From Lithodes maja (lineage: Eukaryota > Arthropoda > Malacostraca > Decapoda > Lithodidae): a stretch of DNA of 64,000 bases. Below are positions 19,875 through 30,883 of this stretch, piece by piece (positions within the stretch are counted from its first letter, which is position 1; each line of letters begins with the position of its first letter). Under the pieces are notes generated by a model. It saw only the letters and a program-made list of their open reading frames with translations, searched no databases and was not told where the DNA came from. Made by a program: the position numbers and the translations under genes. The stretch covers positions 1 through 64,000 of the forward strand of contig JBAKBP010006552.1 of NCBI GenBank assembly GCA_037953745.1, given 5' to 3'.

Positions 19875-21587
19875 ACGTGTATATGGAGTTCTTTACTCTA
19901 ATTGGGTTGATATATGATTTTAGGTGGTTCGGAGATATACTCCTAGTTATGGTTGATCATTGAATCTCGTTTTCACCTACTAGGATCACTTGTGGGGGTT
20001 AGGAATAGTGGTTTCGTGAAAGTGCAAGTCAGCAGGAAAGAACGCCGCGTTGCTCGTGAACTAGGACAGTGACCCTTAACGCGCGGGACATATGGGTGGC
20101 ATTGCCCTACGATATAAACAGGTAGAGTGGTGTGTGCAGCGGTGTGTGAAGGAGAAAGTGACAGGGTGACCCAAAAGGCTACAACTGGGCATGGGGTCAC
20201 GAAGTAAAGTAGAGTAGTGTGGATTGTGGACTAGAAGGGGGTGATTGAGAAGACGTATAACAGATGTGGAAAGGAGAAATGGAAGAGAGGAACAACATTG
20301 GGGATAATAGACAGCTACCCCAAGAATTGAATGCATGCATGAATAACGGTATTATAGCCGTCGTCGTAATAAGATGATGGAACCTGGTTGAATAACTCTA
20401 GTTCAACTTACATCTACACTTGGTTACTAAAAGGGGAACAACTGAGCATGGGGCTGCATATATCTATTCTCGTAATGGAGAGAGATACTAGGTATCTTTC
20501 CTGCATCTCTCTTGAGATGATCGTATGCAGATTGGTCATAATTAGACACATATAAGTCAACAGACATAAATCAATACAATAACTGGGCATAGGGTTAGTA
20601 TTACGTTCAGAGGGTAGGTTAGGGGGAAGAAGGGTGGTTAATTACTAAAGGGGGAACAACTGAGCATGGGGCTGCATATATCTATACTCGTAATTGAGAG
20701 AGATACTAGGTATCTTTCCTGTATCTCTCTTGAGATGATCGTATGCAGATTGGTCATAATTAAACATATATAAATCAACAGATATAAATCAATACAATAA
20801 CTGGGCAGGGGGTTAGTATTACGTTTAGAGGCTAGGTTAGGGGGAAGAAGGGGGGGTTTCTGGGGGAGGAGAATACAGGGTGAATTATAGCCCTAAGGGA
20901 TCAGATCTCGGTATGGTTATTTGAGGTCTTATTATTCATAGCTGGGGACCTACTCACACAGTGGCGTAGCTAGGGGGGGGGAAGGGGGTACATCTGTCCC
21001 CGGGCGGCATATTTACCAAGTCGAGACTACTAGGTGCCATAGGGTAAATTAGGACCAATCACAGCTCGAGTTTACCCTAGGATGACTATTACCAAGTGTG
21101 ACGTCTACCAGCGTGGGCAGAATCGCCTCTCGTTAGCCACTAGCGCTCGCCAGGGACATCGAAATGGGCTACAGTTATCCGAGAATGTTGTTCTTTCTTT
21201 CCTTGTGCTCGCATTGTCACAGACAGTCCAGTGGTGGTCTTTGTTTTCGTCTGTGACAACGGAAAGTATTTTATATCATTAATAGAATATAAGATGCATT
21301 GTGTAGAGTTAAGGAGAGAGAGAGAGAGGCGAGAGCGTGGTGGTAATATGTGCGTGTGTAGAAGGAGTACAAAGGAGTACAAAGGAAATCAAGCAACAAC
21401 AGGTCTAGTGACCCTTCTAGGCTGCTTGTCCTCCAAAACACTGAGGATCAAGTGTCCAAACAGTGGTTTAGAGTGGGTAAGGGAACATTGGAAAGGGAAC
21501 TACTGCCCTAGAACTAATGTCCGTGGCAGGATTAGGAAGTTAGTAGGGGACAGATGGGTTAGTAACTGAGGGGGGTATACAATAAAG
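19875..21587. other. Non-coding stretch with a tandem duplication
   Basis: No gene recognised. A 218-bp tandem duplication lies at about 20424-20860. Near 20961 the text CAGTGGCGTAGCTAGGGGG resembles ends of some hAT transposons, but I found no partner end. A 112-aa plus frame at 21231-21569 has no recognisable domain. Confidence 0.55.
20424..20860. repeat. 218-bp tandem duplication
   Basis: Two nearly identical copies starting with TTACTAAAAGGGG (20424) and TTACTAAAGGGGG (20642), each containing the GAGATACTAGGTATC stretch and ending in a G-rich run. Confidence 0.85.
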
Positions 21588-23025
21588 TTATTCATTTACA
21601 AACGCAGTCAGTCGCGGGTTTGATGCGAGATATTTGTCTAAGCGGAGTTTAAATGAATCAACGGTGCTGCAGTCTATAACGTCTCGGGGAAGCCCATTCC
21701 ACAAGTTGACAACTCGATTGAAGAAGAAATTCTTAGATTCGTGTGAGTTAAAAGATTTACCAATAATTTTGCAACCGTTTCCCCGCGTGTAATTAGATTG
21801 GTCGATAGTGAAGTACTTACTACAGTTCATATTGTCGATGCCTTTGATGATTTTGAACACTTGAATTAAGTCGCCTCTTAATCTGCGCTGGGTTAAAGGA
21901 AATAGATTTAATTCTCTAAGACGCTCTTCGTATGGTTTGTTCTTTAGGCTAGGTATCATTTTGGTAACTCTACGTTGAACTCGTTCTAGCTTGTTTATAT
22001 CTTTTTGGTAATAAGGGCACCAGGATTGAACGCAGTATTCCAGAAGAGGGCGGACTAAGGAATTGTAAAGGGTTAGGATAACATCTTTGGATTTATGCTC
22101 AAATGACCTGCCTATAAAGCCAATTATTTTGTTTGCCTTCTTAACAACTTCTGAACATTGTTGACTCGGTTTTAGGTTACTCGATATTGTTACTCCCAGA
22201 TCGGTTTCTTTGTTTACATTCTTAAGCTGAGTGCCATTCATCGAATAGTTTGCTTTCTCATTTAGGTATCCGATATGTAGTACTTTACATTTATCCGCAT
22301 TGAAACTCATTTGCCAAATTTGGGCCCAACATGACAATTTATCTAGATTGTGTTGCATATCGTCAACTTGTTCTTTTGAGAGTACGCTATTTGCAATTTT
22401 TGTATCGTCAGCAAATTTCGAGACTGTACAGGTGAGACCCTCATCTATGTCGTTGATGTAAATTAGAAAGAGAATTGGTCCTAGTACCGATCCCTGGGGT
22501 ACCCCACTACTTACATTGGTCCATTTAGATGCCTTACCGTTTATGACTACTCTTTGCTTTCTGTCGCTGAGCCAATTTTCTATCCATTTCAACACACCGT
22601 CTTGTATTCCATGCGCTTTTAGTTTTAGCAGTAATCGTTTGTGGGGAACTTTGTCAAAGGCCTTTTGAAAATCAAGGTATATAATATCTACAGCTTTACT
22701 CTCATCGTAGAGGTTGAAGATATCGTGGAAGAAGTCTAAGAGGTTTGTTAAACAGGAACGTTTTTTACGAAAGCCGTGTTGAGTATCTTTAAGCAAGTTA
22801 TTTGCCTCTAAGTGATTTACGAGTCTGTCTCTTATGACCGTTTCTAGCATTTTACATACAATTGATGTTAAGCTAATTGGACGATAGTTACTGGGTAGGG
22901 ATTTGCTGCCTTTTTTGAATATCGGTGTTACGTTGGCTAGCTTCCACTGATCAGGCATAGTCCCAGACTGCAAGGATTCATTGAATAGCAATGTCAGTGG
23001 TTTGGAGAGCTCATCCTTAGCTTCC
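21588..23025 (-). pseudogene. CR1-like LINE, 5' truncated, reverse transcriptase open frame
   Basis: Minus frame, open to 23342, but only from about 23025 (LKEAKDELSKPL) is it LINE. RT blocks: WKLANVTPIFKKG, NYRPISLTSIVCKMLE, IYLDFQKAFDKVPHKRL, SGVPQGSVLGPILFLIYIND and the catalytic KFADDTKIA. The C-terminal part matches CR1 polymerases closely in style (HLEYC-type block LLEYCVQSWCPYYQKDI, LERVQRRVTKMI, YEERLRELNLFPL, RRLRGDLIQVFKI). Endonuclease and ORF1 are missing. The first about 100 residues of the frame come from flanking DNA. RT appears intact, but the copy is dead on arrival. Confidence 0.9.
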
Positions 23026-23035
23026 TTTAGAACAA

Positions 23036-24286
23036 GCATAGACCTGGAAACTTCTGAAGAAAGTTTGATGCTCATAAGATGCTCGTATCTAGGTACGAGG
23101 TATGTATGTGCTGCCTCGCTCGGAGGAGTTTTCCCGCTCGCGCGGGCTTTCCCTCGCCTTTGATTGGCTGGTGGTTCCTGGCGCGTCCTAGGGGCCTGCT
23201 GCCTTGTGACGTGTCGGCCCGTGATTGGCCGACCATCGCGCCTTTGTGGGCTCGTGTGTGACTTGCCTCCTGCGTGAGGGTCCACAGGAGCTGTTCTCCT
23301 CAGGACAGGCTTGGTGCGCATGCTTCTAACATCCCTTTGCATACTCTCTCCCGATCACCCCCCCTTTACCACTGTCTCTCTCTCTGACCTTCTTCTTTTC
23401 CATTGCTTCTCACCTTTATTCAATTACTTGTCCCCTTGGGTTCTGCATACGGTTTCCATAGCCGGCCCATTGTATTGTATGCGCCGTCCTCTGAGATATT
23501 TACATGTACTTAGAATAGGTTTTGAGGGTTCTTAGTTAGTAGAGGTTGGGAACTTAGTGTGTCTCCATTATTGATTTAGTGTTTCTGCTCTTTTATTTAA
23601 TGCTAGACTGGGATAAGGTAACTGTAGTCGTTGTCCCCGATGTGTGTATGGTTTGCTTATACCTACACGACTTCGACCGGTCCTGTGGTAGCCTGTGTTG
23701 TCTTTTCGCTTGCGTCCTTTACGAGTGCAACATTGTGTTGACTGAGGGTTTTAGCCTGTTCCAGTTCCACACTTTGTTGCCTCTTTGCTTGTCTTTAGAG
23801 GGTCACCAGGATAGAACCAGATACTTGTGATCTGGATCTATCAAGAGAGCACCCTAGTCAATTAACGTAACTTAAAGGATGAAGTCTTAAGGACATCGCT
23901 AGGCTACGAGCCTGTCTTGCTCAACCACAGTTCCTTACCTAGAGTATTCCAGCTAGACATTATTAATCGAGTAGACACTTATTAGTATTTAATATAAGCT
24001 CTTTGATATGTACGCATTATTATTCACAGCATTTATTAGTCTAGGTTGTTGTTGAGTTGCACAACCATAGCAGACTGTTTCGTTGATGAGGAAGTACTTC
24101 TTTTAGTGTCGAGCATTGCTACCGTTGCGCATTTATAGTATTCTCGTGTCAGTTAACATTATATGTCCTATCTTTTAGTGTATTCAGTTTACACGTGTTG
24201 TGTCCTGCCTCCTGCCTTTATATAGTTCAAGATTAGATACGAGCATCTTATGAGCATCAAACTTTCTTCAGAAGTTTCCAGGTCTA
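23036..24286. repeat. Inverted repeat of about 50 bp flanking 1.15 kb
   Basis: The stretch at about 23036-23090 (ACCTGGAAACTTCTGAAGAA...) recurs inverted at about 24236-24286 (...TTCTTCAGAAGTTTCCAGGT). The left arm adjoins the 5' truncation point of the LINE. Confidence 0.75.
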
Positions 24287-24675
24287 TGCTGTAGGACTAT
24301 ACTTAACTTTCTTTCAGATAGGAGTGAAGAGTTTATTTTTGTTTAGAGTAACTATATTGAAGCATCTTTTTATTGTATTAAATCTTGCAGTGATTTAATC
24401 GATCTTTCCATAGATTCCTTTTTATGCATTTTAACATAACTTGCATCTTTTTTGTTATCAGGCTATACCAGTGTGGGTTAGCCTGAAGTAGAGTACATTT
24501 ATGCCCAGTTAAGGATACCCCGTTATCGCAGATTAACTCTGGAGGGTATAGGTGTTTTTGTTCGCCGGCATATAAGTTCGAGGGTTTGGATCTAGTGTAC
24601 CGTTGTTGCATAGTGCCCTATTACTAGTCCAATCTTTAAGTGCCCTTGTTTTATTCGTAGCCCCGGTCGTAACGC
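23300..24675 (+). repeat. Divergent LTR remnant related to the Gmr1-like element LTR
   Basis: Two blocks resemble the LTR at 8429-10237 in the same order: about 23325-23420 (CTAACATCCCTT, then TCTCTCTGAC) and about 24505-24675 (GTTAAGGATACCCCGTTATC, then CTCTGGAGGGT...GGTCGTAACGCAAG). Similarity is patchy, so this is an older or related family LTR. Boundaries are uncertain. Confidence 0.5.
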
Positions 24676-25251
24676 AAGTCACAAGACTAACTTCAACCAT
24701 GCATATAACCCTGGACAGCCAACATTGTAGCACTAAGTCATGAAAATATAACTACAAAGTAATAGGAAATTCTTATAATAATGCCCTCGGTACTTTGAAT
24801 TATGCAAATAAATATATCCCATTATGTTTTACGATAGTAAGAGTTAAAGCGTATATGGCAACAGTGTTTAGTCCCAGTATAGCGATCATTCGGCATTCAG
24901 TGTATTCGTCTTAATACTATATGTCCTATTATAAGAGATACCTATTACTACTTCAATATAATACAACCATAGACAATGCCATTACATATTATTTGAATCT
25001 GATATAAAGTTCTCCACTATATGTTAAGCATGAACAGTCATGACAGAACCGAAATATTATCTATTGACTTTAGTGCACAGCGAAGGTTTTGGTTCTAATG
25101 TTATGACTCCTGACTTGTCAATGAGTTCATTTGGCTTAAATAATAATTATAATTTATTCCAAATATAAAAATATAATAGGCCTACACTTGAATAAGTCAA
25201 TTCTACATATAATTTAGTCCATAACACTATTTACGATAAATATAAGCTAGG
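24676..25251. other. AT-rich stretch, nothing recognised
   Basis: No coding sequence or repeat identified. Confidence 0.5.
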
Positions 25252-25315
25252 TTAACCCGGGAACTGCAGGAAGACTCTTAAGAGTTCCCCCGGCGGACTG
25301 TGGGAAGACTCTTAA
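25252..25315. repeat. Block of two TTAA-bounded mini-cassettes
   Basis: Sequence reads TTAA, a 22-bp unit (CCCGGGAACTGCAGGAAGAC+TC), TTAA, a 30-bp unit starting GAGTTCCCCCGGCGG, then TTAA at 25312-25315, which is also the left target site of the piggyBac element. These two units are the left terminus of the alpha MITE, but here the MITE body is absent. Confidence 0.85.
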
Positions 25316-25609
25316 CCTCTCCGCGGCGCACAGGGGGTTTTCTACAGGGTAAGACTGTGCGCACCTATGATGATTTTGGGACCTATTGCAAATTTCGATA
25401 AAAAGTACATCATCGTGTAGGGAATGTTTGCGGACATCGGCCCATATATATTTGACCCCCCAAAAAATGTCTGGGGGGGGTGGGGGAACGGTCCGTAATT
25501 GAAAAATGTGGAGCGAATGGCACCGCGCGGCTAGATTGTCATCGAGCGGCGAGATTTCCCTGCCGAATATTTACGAGCGCAGAGGATAGAAGGAGAGGGA
25601 GGAGGGGGT

Positions 25610-26170
25610 GGGTTACGGCGTATTATCACGTATATGTCCATTTTTGAGCCCTTTTAGGCTATGTAGAGTATGTATACGTGTGTAGGCCACCCATATAACA
25701 ATGAATATGCCTCATAGTGACCAAAAATTGCAATATATAAGGGAATTATAAGATAATTTGTAGGCGGGAATGAAGATGTGTTGGAGGTTTGGCGGCAATT
25801 TATGAGCTGAGAGTGTGGTTTACGCCATACATATCACGTATATCTTGTACGTAGAGCACTGTCATGCTATAATACAGACTTGTACGTATGTATACGTGCC
25901 ATATATCAAAATATATACCGCATATTGACCAATTCATGCGATATTTACGCACATTATCAAAGAGTTTCTATGCGTGAACCAAGGTGTGAGTGAGTTGTGC
26001 TGGGAATGAAAGGGGGAGAGGGTGTGTTACGCCATAAATATCACGTAAATCTTGTATTTAGAGCACTGTCATGCTATAATAAAGATGTGTACGTATGTAG
26101 GCGTCCCATATAACAAGGAATATACCGCATATAGCCCAATTGATGCGATATTTACGCAAATTGTGAATGT
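25610..26170. repeat. About 185-bp diverged tandem repeats inside piggyBac
   Basis: Three units share the order TACGCCATAnATATCACGTA, GAGCACTGTCATGCTATAAT, GTACGTATGTA and GCATATnGnCCAATT. The first (about 25612) is most diverged, the second (about 25830) and third (about 26028) are close. Confidence 0.75.
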
Positions 26171-26420
26171 GTTTCTAGCAGACGGAAGCCTGAAAGGGTG
26201 GGTTGGGGGTGGGTGGGTGGGAGGAAGGGAGGGAGGCATGCAGGGGTGCAGGGAGGGAGTGAGTGAGTCGTGAAGAGAAGGAAGGCAGGCAGATCCAGCT
26301 GTGTAACAATTGTGAAGGCGCCCGAGGCGTATGGATGCTTGGGATTTTGAACCTTATGTCTTCCAGGTGTCTGGTGTTTGTTGCCACCAAGAGTTTTACA
26401 ATAACATGAGTCAGGAATGG

Positions 26421-26442
26421 AGAGAGAGAGAGAGAGAGAGAG
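26421..26442. repeat. (AG)n microsatellite
   Basis: About 11 AG units. Confidence 0.9.
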
Positions 26443-27254
26443 ATAGAAACTGAGACATGCGTATGTCGTACGTATAAATGGACTTCAGAATTGCATTTTT
26501 ATGCAAGCAGACATTGCATTTTAGACACATGTGAAGTACCACAGAAACATGTAGGCCATTGACTGTCAATAAAGTACTATATTATAGACCACCAGCGACG
26601 GTGGTCAGTAAACACGTGCAGATTGCCTTTTGCGATAAAGGGCTAAATATAGAATGGTGTCTCCTTACACTTGCGAAAGGGTAGATTGCCACCAGAGAAA
26701 CGTTTACTTATTTATTTCCAAGTAATATGCAATCTAAATGTATATTCGAGACCTACTGCAATTATTTGTATGACAGTCATGACTATGTATAATCCAATAT
26801 ACGCGCGTAGGCGAGACATAAGAAAGCTGGTTGAGCAATTTTCGACACCCACACAGTTATTATTCTTTTTTATTTACAATATTATACAATACAAATGTAT
26901 TTGTGAAGAGTATTTTATCCATTATTGTATTTATACAAATTTTTTTCCCAGACAGAGCTGCTGTGGCTGGTGTAGCTGGGGCATAAAGGGAGCGGCAAGG
27001 GTCACCGCTTGACCGTGTGAAAATGAGTGGAGTCGCACTGAGAGGGGCAATTTTGCTGAATGTTTTGGCAATTTTGGACAGAATAAAGTTATATAATTAC
27101 TAATTCTTGACAGAGACAAACTTTCATAAACCTTGGCATGATATAATTGATAATCCCATCAATTTACAAACGTAAATTGGTGGGATAATTCATTTTTTTT
27201 TGTATATTGTCATTTCGATTGTAGACACGAAGTTTTGAGTGATATTTGGTATGA

Positions 27255-27333
27255 GCTCCTGTGGCATGGTTGGTAAGGTCGCGGACTGGAAAACTCAAAG
27301 TGTGGTAGGGTTGTGTGATCGAATCCAGGAGGG
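27255..27333 (+). pseudogene. tRNA-like unit within piggyBac
   Basis: A box-like TGGCATGGTTGGTAAGG at 27262-27278 and B box-like GTGATCGAATCC at about 27316-27327. Ends CTCCTG and CAGGAG can pair as an acceptor stem. The spacing is slightly long, so a tRNA-derived SINE head or pseudogene is likelier than a working tRNA. Confidence 0.5.
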
Positions 27334-27389
27334 GGTTATGGGGAAGGTTTTATATTGTCTAGAACATTTTTGATAAAAAAAAATTTTTA

Positions 27390-27470
27390 CAAGATCATGC
27401 CATTGTATTCAATAAATATGAAATATTCATAGAATATATCATATTGTAAGAATACAATGACATGACCTTG
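27390..27470. repeat. 22-bp imperfect inverted repeat
   Basis: ACAAGATCATGCCATTGTAT... and its inverted partner (...ATACAATGACATGACCTTGT) flank a 36-bp AT-rich loop; about two mismatches. It could be a hairpin in the transposon's 3' region or ends of a small internal insertion. Confidence 0.7.
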
Positions 27471-27782
27471 TGTTTTTTTTTTTATTATTGTTTTATTTTA
27501 TTATCTTAGTAGGTTTGACAGGATTTGTTGAAACATATTTATTTTTGTACAATTCATTTGAGGTAAGAAAATAATTATATACACATGACTTTGGCTAATA
27601 ACAAACATATATATTGATATAATAAAAAAATAAGGCATATTACATGTAAATATTTGAAACTTATAAACTAAATAATGAAACATACAATTATATAATGTAA
27701 AAGCTATATCACAGGGACATCTTTGGAACTTATACATTATATAATATATATGTTACATTATGAGGTAGCGTGATCAATTAGG

Positions 27783-27899
27783 TCAGGTCAGGTAAGGTAG
27801 GGCACGAGTCCAGGACAGGGCTGGGCAGGGGGCGAGTCCAGGGCAGGGCAGGGCAGGGCAGGGCAGGGCAGGGCAGTGCAGGGCAGGGCAGGGCAGGGC
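27783..27899. repeat. CAGGG pentamer array
   Basis: Repeated GGGCA/CAGGG units just beyond the transposase stop codon, with a longer unit near the left end (GGGC(A/G)CGAGTCCAGG twice). Confidence 0.9.
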
Positions 27900-27904
27900 G
27901 ACAC

Positions 27905-30289
27905 TCAATAATTTTTGAAGGTGTGGTAGTCCCTGAAGCACTCACCCATGCAGAGTGGAACTTTGCACTCTGCGCACATTGAGGTGACTCTTTTTGGGAC
28001 ATGGGGTTTCCTGACACTGGAGCTGCAGACGGTGCACTGCACCTGCCTGTGACGAGTACCAATCAGCTTGGTGTTGGTCAGGTAGTGTCTTTGGACACCC
28101 ACCTGGACTCGGTCAGGAACGTGATCCCCACGCCATGCCGTACGTCTGTGAGTGGTGGTGCCATACTTCTCCAGGAGTTGGTATGAGACGTTGTACACGA
28201 ACTCCCGGAATTTAAGTTTCTGGTTTGGGGCTATATTCTTTTTGACCAACCACAAGTTGTAGGCGTTCAGCATCGTTATGTCAACAAGGTGGAGGAAGAG
28301 CTTGTGATACCACTTCACAGTCTTCCTCAGACACTCAACGCCTGACAGCTGACAGTCAGACTTGTCCACCATGCGCATGTTTTTGGTGTAGTCCACTACC
28401 ATGTCGGGCTTGTAGATGGTCTTCCTGGTTCGGTAGTGGATTTTGCCAGAATCCATCTGGGCACCTGTGTGGACGGTGGAAAGCAGGTGGACGTCTCGCT
28501 TATCCTTCCACTTCAGGGCTATCACTTTCCCACACTTTTCGAGCTGCTTGTATTTCTGCCCCTTTCGTTGCCTTCTTCGCACATGCCTCTCGCGGTGTTC
28601 CTGGGCCAGGTCGTCTTCTAAAGGTGTGTCACTGGAGGAGGCATCTGTGAGAGGAATGACATCACCTGTGAATTTTGGCATAAACTTTCTTGTCTTTCTG
28701 ACAGTCCCACATGACCCTGTTTGGTTGTCATGAAGAAACTGGCAGAGAGCAGGAGAAGTATACCAGTTGTCAGTGTAGATGATGTGGCCTTTGCCCAGGT
28801 AAGGTGCCAACATTTTCCTGACGATGGCACCTGACATGCCCATGGGGTCATTGGCAGCGGCTTTCGGTATGTCAATGTCAGTGCCTGTGTACACGATCAT
28901 GTCAAGCACTATTCCAGTTTCGCAGTCACACAAAACGAAGAGCTTGATTCCGAACCTATGCCTTTTCAAGGGGATATACTGTTTGAAAACAAGACGTCCT
29001 TTGAAGAGCACGAGCGACTCATCAATCACCAAATTGAGGAAGGGGTAAAAGTATTTCCTATACCTCTCCAACAACATGGTGAACACATTCCGAACTTTCC
29101 ATATCCTGTCAATCCTGTTAGGATTTTCGTTGTCTGCAAAGTGCATAAATCTTAGCAGCAACAAAAATCTGTCACGAGTCATGAACTTATTGAAAGTTGG
29201 GGTGGCGATGAGAGGGTCGTGCTTCCAATAGTGTTGCAACACATGCTTCTTGATCAGAGGCATGAGGAACAACAAGGCAAAGAACGTCATAAATTCTTCC
29301 ACAGTCGTATCCACCCAGCCTCGTATTCTCGCTTTTGGAGAAAGGACGTCCAATCTGCCAAACACCCACCTGTAGTAGGCGTTTGTTTGGGCAACGATGT
29401 ACGTCATTACCTCCATATCGAAAAAAGCGAGGAAGAAGTCGCTTTCGTTCGCTTGATCGTCACAGGGCCAGTCGTCAGTTGTTCCTGATGTCCCAGGATT
29501 GAACTGGGGCACGTCAGGTACAAAATTGACCCCGTCAGACCAATCGAACGAAGGCAAGCCAGGGATCGGAATGCCGTCTGCGTCTGCTTCATTGTCTGAA
29601 ATATCGCTTCCATGGTCGCGATACAGCACTTGATCATCATCACCCTCCTCTTCACTAGACAGACGATGACCTTCCTCATTTTCGTCACCGACGTCTGACT
29701 CACTCCCACTGTCCACTCCCAAATCCCCCCACCCTTGGTCCCGTGCTAGGGCTTCGTCGTCAAAACCTGGGCTGCCAATGTCCTGCGAATCACCATCAAA
29801 CAGCAGGGCGCCATATTTTGATGGTGTCAAAGTTTTCCGGGTCACTTTTGCACGCGAGGGTGTCTTATGGACAGGGACAGCAGAGGTGGCGGCAGGGGCG
29901 GCGGCAGGGGCGGCGGCAGAGGCGACGGCAGAGGCGGCGGCAGGGGCAGCAGTGGTGCGTGGCCTTGATGGCAAGATGATGGTGGTGCCTGTCGCCCTTC
30001 TCTCTGTTCCTTGGGCAGGGGCGGCAGGGGCAGCAGGGGCAACAGGGGCAGCAGGGGCAACAGGGGCAACAGGGGCAGCAGGGCCACCAGGGACAGCAGG
30101 GCCAGCAGTCGCTTTCCCTCTCCCTTTCCCCCTTCCCCTTCCCCTTCCCCTTCCCTGTTCCTTGGGCAGGGGCGGCAGGGGCAGCAGGGCGGCAGGGGCA
30201 GCAGGGGCGGCAGCGGCAGCCGGGCCAGGGGCGGCGGCGGCAGCCGGGCCAGGGGCGGCGGCTGGTGGTGGTGGTGGTGGTAGGGGCAC
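27905..30289 (-). CDS. piggyBac transposase, 794 aa open frame
   Basis: Minus-strand frame. Residues 1-140: extreme Pro/Ala low complexity from GGGGCAGCA-type DNA repeats. About 155-285: acidic region. About 285-650: DDE/RNase H-like transposase domain with candidate catalytic Asp421 (VIDESLVLFKGR), Asp505 (IIYTDNWYTS) and Asp640/643 (MRMVDKSD), the three positions conserved in piggyBac enzymes. C-terminus about 750-794: cysteine-rich zinc-binding domain (CTVC...CAEC...CMGEC...H). No stop or frameshift in the catalytic part, so it may be functional. The true N-terminus may lie upstream (see 30290-30690). Expected to act in the nucleus, cutting at TTAA. Confidence 0.93.
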   Translation of the reverse strand: MPLPPPPPPAAAPGPAAAAAPGPAAAAAPAAPAALLPLPPLPKEQGRGRGRGRGKGRGKATAGPAVPGGPAAPVAPVAPAAPVAPAAPAAPAQGTERRATGTTIILPSRPRTTAAPAAASAVASAAAPAAAPAATSAVPVHKTPSRAKVTRKTLTPSKYGALLFDGDSQDIGSPGFDDEALARDQGWGDLGVDSGSESDVGDENEEGHRLSSEEEGDDDQVLYRDHGSDISDNEADADGIPIPGLPSFDWSDGVNFVPDVPQFNPGTSGTTDDWPCDDQANESDFFLAFFDMEVMTYIVAQTNAYYRWVFGRLDVLSPKARIRGWVDTTVEEFMTFFALLFLMPLIKKHVLQHYWKHDPLIATPTFNKFMTRDRFLLLLRFMHFADNENPNRIDRIWKVRNVFTMLLERYRKYFYPFLNLVIDESLVLFKGRLVFKQYIPLKRHRFGIKLFVLCDCETGIVLDMIVYTGTDIDIPKAAANDPMGMSGAIVRKMLAPYLGKGHIIYTDNWYTSPALCQFLHDNQTGSCGTVRKTRKFMPKFTGDVIPLTDASSSDTPLEDDLAQEHRERHVRRRQRKGQKYKQLEKCGKVIALKWKDKRDVHLLSTVHTGAQMDSGKIHYRTRKTIYKPDMVVDYTKNMRMVDKSDCQLSGVECLRKTVKWYHKLFLHLVDITMLNAYNLWLVKKNIAPNQKLKFREFVYNVSYQLLEKYGTTTHRRTAWRGDHVPDRVQVGVQRHYLTNTKLIGTRHRQVQCTVCSSSVRKPHVPKRVTSMCAECKVPLCMGECFRDYHTFKNY

Positions 30290-30690
30290 TGTGGCTGGCG
30301 TACGGGATCTTTTCCCCTACGCCCGTGCCTTTAATTTTTCCTGCCCCCGCAGGTTTTGCAGCCCTAGGGCGGCCTCCTGCGTCGCTGGCAGGGGTGGCAG
30401 GGGTGGCAGTGGTGGCAGTGGTGGTAGTGGTGGTGGTAGTGGTTGTTGCAGTGGCCTGGGTCGTGGTGGCAGTGTCCCGAAAGACCAATGACCTCTGTGC
30501 CATTGCCCTGCTTGCACGTGTTTTTTGTGCTTTGGGTGCTGGTGTTTCGTCCTCAGAGCTGTAGGGCGTGTCGTACTGGTAGCTAGGGTCTTTGGCAGCC
30601 ACCCTCTGCCTTCCACGGCGGCTAACACCACCAGAAGGAGGGCTGGTTGTGTCATCAGGGAGCGAGCGTGAGGGACGTGTGGGCTCCATG
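30290..30690 (-). CDS. Probable upstream N-terminal exon or frame of the transposase
   Basis: In a different minus frame, an ATG at about 30688 starts MEPTRPSRSLPDDTTSPPSG, followed by a basic then acidic stretch (YDTPYSSEDETPAPKAQKTRASRAMAQRSLVF) and a Thr-rich tract. Its composition looks coding and piggyBac-like (acidic N-terminus). It becomes frame-shifted against 27905-30289 within GC-rich triplet repeats near 30250-30420, so slippage in those repeats may have separated them. Inference only. Confidence 0.45.
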
Positions 30691-30883
30691 ACTAGTGCGT
30701 GGTTACTGACGCGGTGGTGCTTGCACGAGTGCGGGGAGAGCGTTTGGCGGGGTGGTATCGAGAGTTGACATGTAGTACTATATCCACACCAATTTTCAGC
30801 CGCCTGACTATTAACGCGCGGTTTTGGTACGCGTTCAAAAGCGTTACTCTGAAGAGTCTCCCCGCAGTGCGCCGGGGGAACTC

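Noticed and set aside
20955..20985. Possible hAT terminus (CAGTGGCGTAGCTAGGGGG)
   Set aside because: No matching inverted end or 8-bp duplication found nearby, so not called as an element.
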